From Patescibacteria group bacterium (GTDB lineage Bacteria; Patescibacteriota; Microgenomatia; Levybacterales; UBA12049): a stretch of DNA of 5,683 nt. The stretch is from the NCBI GenBank assembly GCA_030917445.1, contig JAUPUR010000088.1, positions 1-5,683 on the forward strand, read 5' to 3'. Shown here in pieces: positions 5,484 to 5,683 of this stretch. Each line of letters begins with the position of its first letter. Positions within the stretch are counted from its first letter, which is position 1. A program made the translations under genes and the position numbers. Under the pieces are notes generated by a model. It did not search any database, had not been told where the DNA came from, and saw nothing but the letters and a program-made list of their open reading frames with translations.

Positions 5484-5683
5484 ATGAGAAAGGACAATCT
5501 TTTACTTCTATTCTTAGCACTAATAACTACAATTGCTGCTATCTATTTTTGGAGGTCAAATCAAGAGTTAAAAAATACAAATTCTCTTCTCAGAGAATCT
5601 ATTTCTCTTCACAAAAAAGCAATAGCGGTCGAGGCAAAATCTTACTATGCCATCAATGATTGTTTTGTTATAAATCGTGGATT
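5484..5683 (+). CDS. Small single-pass membrane-anchored protein, N-terminal part
   Basis: An open frame from ATG 5484 continues past the right edge; 66 codons are visible and none is a stop. Residues 1-4 are charged (MRKD), residues 5-22 form a hydrophobic helix (NLLLLFLALITTIAAIYF), and WR follows at 23-24. This is a signal anchor with the remainder probably outside the cell. Residues 27-52 are helical with spaced Leu and Ile, possibly a short coiled coil, and a single Cys occurs at 60. I cannot name a family from this fragment. Support for a real gene comes from the extended -10 element 11 bases upstream and the divergent layout with ychF. No Shine-Dalgarno is present. It might be a pilin-like or trypsin-like exported protein, but nothing visible decides this. 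Confidence 0.65.
   Translation, partial: MRKDNLLLLFLALITTIAAIYFWRSNQELKNTNSLLRESISLHKKAIAVEAKSYYAINDCFVINRG

Noticed and set aside
1..5683. CRISPR arrays, tRNA or rRNA genes, insertion sequences, toxin-antitoxin pairs
   Set aside because: Almost every base is accounted for by protein genes. I saw no spaced direct repeats, terminal inverted repeats, transposase motifs or RNA-gene signatures. A covariance-model search would settle small RNAs.

Overview
The window is AT-rich bacterial DNA, packed with genes and with no gene-free stretch longer than about 75 bases. It holds nine protein genes, and both outermost genes run off the window. Ordinary stop codons close every complete gene. TGA ends the gene at 311-1114, so this is not a lineage that reads TGA as glycine. 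Several traits point to a Candidate Phyla Radiation (Patescibacteria) genome, perhaps of the Microgenomates type. These are a bS6-SSB-bS18 cluster with no bL9 gene after it, almost no Shine-Dalgarno sequences, start codons lying directly behind -10 boxes, and small membrane-anchored and hypothetical proteins. The lineage is an inference from these traits, not a database match.

Left block (1-2177, all minus strand, read right to left): rpsF (bS6), ssb, rpsR (bS18), an unrecognised 267-residue protein built from lipoyl-like beta modules, and the N-terminal part of an S41 (CtpA/Prc-like) membrane-anchored protease. The genes are nearly contiguous (3-base and 5-base gaps, one 50-base gap, and an ATGA start/stop overlap), so this reads as one operon. 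It joins 30S assembly and DNA replication or repair with an envelope protease. A good promoter precedes rpsF, and a weaker candidate lies in the 50-base gap.

Middle (2252-3352, plus strand): a large protein with a LuxR/sigma-region-4-type helix-turn-helix and two excisionase-like modules near its C-terminus. It is transcribed divergently from rpsF and shares a very short promoter region with it. I do not recognise a named family. It is a candidate regulator and one of the two most interesting genes here.

Right block (3344-5419, minus strand): ychF, encoding the universally conserved Obg-related ATPase/GTPase, followed with no gap by an aminoglycoside/choline-kinase-like phosphotransferase. 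The phosphotransferase and the middle gene converge and their 3' ends overlap by 9 bases. A divergent gene at 5484 encodes the start of a small single-pass membrane protein that leaves the window.

A recurring theme is that -10-like hexamers sit only about 7-12 bases before the start codon at rpsF, the regulator, ychF and the gene at 5484. This implies leaderless or nearly leaderless messages.
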